From Bromus sterilis (taxonomy: Eukaryota > Streptophyta > Magnoliopsida > Poales > Poaceae): a stretch of 64,000 bases of DNA. Shown in pieces: positions 59,940-64,000 of this stretch. A program made the position numbers and the translations under genes. How positions within the stretch are numbered: the first letter of the stretch is position 1; the number at the start of each line of letters is the position of its first letter. The notes beneath the pieces were generated by a model. That model was not told where the DNA came from. It made no database searches and worked only from the letters and a program-made list of their open reading frames with translations. Location: contig OX465598.1 of the NCBI GenBank assembly GCA_950022295.1, forward strand, positions 69,858,001 through 69,922,000, in the 5' to 3' direction.

Positions 59940-61679
59940 TTAATTCATAGGCATCTCATTTCTCCTGCTAATGCTACCAACTCTCTGACACTTATCACAA
60001 GATAGAATGTACCTTCGGGCGTCCTTAAAGAGAGTAGGCCAATAAAAACCTGATTGTAAAACTTTATGTGCGGTCCTTTCACCGGCATGATGTCCTCCAT
60101 AGGGACTATCGTGACATTGTCGAAGAATGTCCTGCTGCTCGTGCTCCGGTATACACCTTCTTACGATCCCGTCCACACCTTCTTTATAAAGATGTGGATC
60201 ATCCCAAAAGTAATGCCTCAAATCCGTGAAGAATTTCTTCCTCTGCTGAAATGTGAAACTTGGAGGAAAAAACTTTGCAACGATAAAATTAGCATAATCT
60301 GCAAACCAAGGGTCGGAATGAGATTGTACTTTTACAACAGCAAGCTGTTCATCTGGGAAACTGTCGTTGACTGGAATAGGATCGTACGGGATATCTTCCA
60401 TCCTTGAAAGATTATCCGCCACCGGATTGTCTTCTCCTTTTCTATCGACAATCTGCAAATCAAATTCTTGAAGGAGTACCCACCTAATGAGTCTTGGTTT
60501 GGCATCCTTTTTCTGCATAAGATACTTAATGGCAGCATGGTCAGTATGAATAATAACTTTAGAATCAACAATATACTGCCTAAAGTTATCACAAGCAAAC
60601 ACCACTGCCAAGAATTCGTTCTCGGTAGTAGCATAATTCTTTTGAGCACTATCAAGTGTTTTGCTGGCATAGTGGATGACATTCAACTTCTTTTCAACCC
60701 TTTGTCCTAAAACAGGTGCAACAGCAAAATCACTAGCATCACACATAATTTCAAAGGGCAAATTCCAGTCAGGTGGTTGTACTATAGGAGCGGTTATCAA
60801 GGCTTTCTTAAGAACTTCAAAAGCTTCCTTACAATCTTCATCAAATACAAAAGGGGCATCCTTGTGGAGAAGATTGGTAAGGGGTCTCGAGGTCTTAGAA
60901 AAGTCCTTGATAAATCTTATATAGAAACCAGCATGACCTAGAAAACTACGAATACCTCTAATGTCCCTTGGATAAGGCATCCTTTCAATAGCTTCAATTT
61001 TTTCCTTGTCCACTTCAATTCCCCTTTCGGAAATCTTGTGTCCAAGAACTATCCCTTCGTTAACCATGAAATGGTACTTCTCCCAATTGAGCACCAAATT
61101 TTTTTCTTCACATCTCTGCAAAACTTTATTAAGATTGTGGAGACAGTGGTCAAAGGAGTTTCCATAGACGGAAAAGTCGTCCTTGAAAACTTCTACAATC
61201 TCCTCACAGAAACCATGAAATATTGCAGACATACACCTCTGAAAAGTAGCAGGTGCATTACACAAACCGAAAGGCATACGCCTATAAGCATAAGTACCAT
61301 AAGGACACGTGAAAGTGGTCTTCTCTTGATCCGCGGTGTTGACGTGAATCTGGGAGAAGATAGAGTACCCATCAAGATAGCAGAAGTGGGTGTTTTTAGA
61401 CAACCGCTCGATCATCTGATCAATAAAGGGCAAAGGATAGTGGTCCTTCCGGGTGGCCTTGTTTAACTTCCTGAAATCAATACACATTCTATATCCAATA
61501 ATAGTCCTCTGAGGTATTAGTTCATTTTTATCATTAGGAACAACAGTCATACCTCCTTTCTTAGGAACACAATGAACGGGTCTTACCCACTTACTATCAG
61601 CTATAGGATAGATGATAACTGCAGCTAGAAGTTTGAGAACCTCCGTCCTAACCACGTCCTTCATCTTTGGGTTCAACCG
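59940..61679 (-). pseudogene. Athila-like reverse transcriptase, RNase H and integrase HHCC
   Basis: Opens after a TGA at 61682-61680. RT motifs in order: IDFRKLNKATRKDHYPLPF, YSIFSQI, RRMPFGLCNAPATFQ, and VFKDDFSVYG (the two catalytic Asp kept, the usual Met before them is Lys). RNase H follows (MCDASDFAVAPVLGQR, TENEFLAVVFA), then the zinc-binding HHCC region of integrase (HDSPYGGHHAGERTAHKVLQ, SCDKCQ). A TAA at 59942-59940 ends it, probably from a Gln codon; the same frame continues to the next stop at 59829. Confidence 0.88.
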
Positions 61680-61814
61680 TCATTGATGATCAACAACTGG
61701 TTTAGCATCGGGCTCGAGATTGATAGTATGTTGGCAAATGGATGGACTAATACCCTTGAGATCATCAAGAGTATAGCCAATAGCACCTCGGTGTCTGCGG
61801 AGTGTTTCCAATAA

Positions 61815-63653
61815 TCACTCTTCTTCATACCCTGAAAGGTTATAATTGATAATAAAAGGATATACTTTCTTTTTATCTAAATAAGCATACTTGAGCATAT
61901 CGGGTAGTGGTTTTAGGTTGAACACCGGGTCTTCTTTCGGTTGCGAGAGGATTCCTAAAGGTTCAACCGGGAGGTTGTGCTTTAGGATGGGAGTTTGTCT
62001 TAAAAATATGTATTCTAGTTCATCCCTTTCCTGCATATGTATATCATTCTCGTGGTCTTCCATAAATTGCTGCAAAGTGTCATTAGGAGGAATAGCAATG
62101 GAAGCAATTTCTTCAATAATTTTGTCATTACTTGACAGGTCAGGACCATGAGGCTGCTTAGAAAACTTAGAAAAATTAAATTCATACGGCTCACCGTTGA
62201 ATTCAAGAGAAACTTTACCTTTATTGCAATCTATAATAGCTCCGCAAGTGCTGAGGAAGGGCCTACCAAAGATAATAGGGCAAAAACTATCTTGCACTGA
62301 ACCAAGTACAAGAAAGTCTGTAGGATATTTTACCTTCCCGCAGAGTACTTCAACATCTCTTACAATCCAAACTGGAGAGATTGTATGTTTATTTGCAAGA
62401 TGGATAGTGACATCTATGTCCTCGATCTCACACGGCTGAATCTCGTGCATGATTTCGTGATAAAGTGTGAAGGGAATAGCGCTGACGCTAGATCCAAAAT
62501 CACATAGCCCATAGTAATTATGATCTCCTATTTTGACAGATACAATTGGTGTACCTGAAATTGGGCCTTTGTTCCTGGCTGTGACAATGTTAGTGGCAAC
62601 AGCACAAAAACTAATTATGGATTCTTCGATATCATTGGTTACCAGATCCTTGACCATTGCAACTTGAGGCTGGACCTTGATCATGTCCCCAGGTTCGTCA
62701 GTGGTCCTTCCATTCTTGTTTAGAATACCTGTAACAAAATAGTGCTCCTTTATCCTGGAGGGGTAAGGAGGCTGCTCATACACAACTGCAGGTAAAACAA
62801 GACCAGTAACATTAATCTCAATTGGTGACTCCTTGAAAGGTTTATGATGTTGACTCTCCTTCTTCCTGGAAGAATCAATATGAGAAGCAAAGTCCTTGCA
62901 AAATTCAACCATTAGCAGGGAATCAAGACCAATTTTAGAGCAAAAGGTATTAAAGTAATCAGTCTTCACATAACTCTCAATGTAGTCATGCTCATAGTTT
63001 ATAGCGGGTGCAATACCTTTATCAATTTCCCAGTCTTCAGTGTTCTTCTGGATCCTTTCTATAAGATCCCATTTTTCTTCCATACTTCTGGTCTGGAATA
63101 CCCCACTAGAGGAGGCATCCAACATCTCCTTGTCCTGACGAGAAAGCCTGGCGTAAAAAATTGTAAGTATAATTTCCTTGGGGAGCTCATGGTTTGGGCA
63201 TTTAAGCATCAGGGACTTCAGTCTCCCCCAAGCTTGAGCGATGCTTTCTCCGTCACGAGACCAAAAGTTGTAGATGTAGTTCCTGTCTTGGTGAATTTCA
63301 CGAAGAGGATAAAACTTTGCATAAAACAGAGACATAAGCTCTGGCCATTCAAGCAGATCAGAGTTATCGAGTAGCTTATACCAATCTGAAGCTTTATCTT
63401 TGAGTGATATGGAGAATAGTTTCTTCATGACGAACTCCATCGTCACACCTGCAAGCTTAAATAAAGAACATAATTGTGATAAATGTAGCAGGTGTTCTCC
63501 TGGATGTCCTTCTCCTGTATAACGATTAGCCAAGACATAATCAACAATACCAGATGGTATTTTATAGGGCACCATTTCAGTAGGGGTAAGAGTGACCAAT
63601 ACAGTCGTGGGGCGGCTCCTAACCAGCAACGAACCAACAGCAGAAGAGTCCAT
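61815..63653 (-). pseudogene. Athila-like gag and aspartic protease
   Basis: ATG at 63653 (MDSSAVGSLL) opens the frame, about 70 bases after the primer site. Gag spans about residues 40-240 (FSISLKDKASDWYKLL, WPELMSLFYAKFYP), followed by a linker. The protease has LCDFGSSVSAIPF at about residue 390 (the usual form is LCDLGAS) and IIFGRPFLSTCGAIID. It ends at a TGA (61817-61815), probably a former Trp codon, as the frame runs on with LLETLRRHRGAIGYTLDDLK to the next stop at 61680. Confidence 0.88.
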
Positions 63654-63720
63654 AAGGACTGAAAGTAACAATGGAAAATAAAAGTTCCCTTACCGGCTTC
63701 ACTTACCAATAGCGCTACAC

Positions 63721-63738
63721 TCCCCGGCAACGGCGCCG
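63721..63738 (-). other. Primer-binding site of the Athila-like element (tRNA-Asp type)
   Basis: Minus GGCGCCGTTGCCGGGGA, the complement of the plant tRNA-Asp 3' end except that the first base of the usual TGG is changed to C. It lies 12 bases inside the LTR border. Confidence 0.8.
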
Positions 63739-63749
63739 GAAAAGCTCGT

Positions 63750-64000
63750 TGATGGCGGAGAAGTTAATAGGTTTAGTTGGGTTGCCTTCCCTGTTAACCG
63801 CGCCAATAAACGATTCTTGATAACCCACAAGTCTAGGGGATCAATTGTAGCTTTTCGATAAATAAGATTATCGATCCCACGAGGAGAAGAAGGTGTTGAT
63901 AAGTGACACTGGATAAGGAAAGGGCTGCAAACACTCAAAGGTAAATATTTAGGGGTTTTTGGTTTAAGCAACAGAAAAGTAAAAGACAGGCAAAGTAAAC
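63750..64000 (-). repeat. Right LTR (5' LTR) of the Athila-like element, partial
   Basis: Begins TGATGGCGGAG and matches 44359-44609 with a few differences, among them a changed stretch at 63806-63820 (CGCCAATAAACGATT against TGCCAATAATACATT). It continues past the window end. Confidence 0.92.

Larger units (their letters stand above)
44359..64000 (-). mobile_element. Athila-like Gypsy retrotransposon, with nested copy B
   Basis: Minus orientation. The left LTR (3') is 44359-45935; the right LTR (5') starts at 63750 and leaves the window. Between them, reading on minus: a primer site for tRNA-Asp (63738-63721), gag-protease, RT-RNase H, integrase, a coiled-coil ORF, and a long non-coding 3' region that holds the nested copy B (46553-57123). 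Protease with LCDFGSSVSAIPF and RT with DDFSVYG are of the Athila type. Without copy B the element would be about 10.4 kb if the right LTR equals the left. Confidence 0.9.

Noticed and set aside
63721..63738. tRNA-Asp-like sequence as a tRNA gene
   Set aside because: Only the 3' acceptor complement is present next to an LTR; it is a retrotransposon primer site, not a gene.

Overview
The window is intergenic DNA from a large grass genome. The repeat families (a BARE/Angela-like Copia element, chromodomain Gypsy elements with long LTRs, an Athila-like Gypsy element, CACTA ends, Stowaway MITEs, a Mutator-like element with FAR1-type transposase) point to Pooideae, most likely Triticeae or a close relative such as oat. 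This is inferred from family recognition; no single-copy host gene, tRNA gene, rRNA or CRISPR was found. Essentially everything is transposable element, much of it nested.

Layout. 1-494: fragment resembling a CACTA subterminal region. 495-4265 (minus): LINE with a long ORF1 carrying two in-frame stops, and an ORF2 cut off inside its endonuclease domain. About 4266-38700: remains of one large Mutator-like element (MULE). It carries a spliced FAR1/MULE transposase pseudogene on plus (4354-7904) and a many-exon Ulp1-type cysteine protease pseudogene on minus (about 38303 down to 9325), arranged tail to tail. A Gypsy chromovirus (copy A, 9772-32342, minus, TSD ACATT) sits in an intron of the protease gene, between the exons carrying His/Asp and the exon carrying the catalytic Cys. 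A Copia element (11744-20162, minus, TSD GCAGC) sits in turn in copy A's left LTR. 38701-39590: unassigned sequence with MITE traces; 39591-39735: half a Stowaway MITE; about 39740-41265: LINE reverse-transcriptase fragment; 41266 to about 43880: non-autonomous CACTA element with one visible end; then about 480 bp of unassigned DNA. From 44359 to beyond the window end: an Athila-like Gypsy element (minus), with copy B of the same chromovirus family as copy A (46553-57123, plus, TSD GAGGT) inserted in its 3' non-coding part.

Functional points. Comparing copies A and B shows an extra open frame of about 259 codons upstream of gag, with no domain I recognise, disrupted by different lesions in each copy. 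The Athila-like element has an intact 168-codon coiled-coil ORF in the env position. It is preceded by a GC hairpin and TATA box resembling those of the element's own LTR, and followed by a second polypurine-tract-like motif. The Copia element has similar equal-length LTRs but ruined coding capacity, which suggests it was mobilised in trans. Divergences and mutation counts were made by eye and are approximate.
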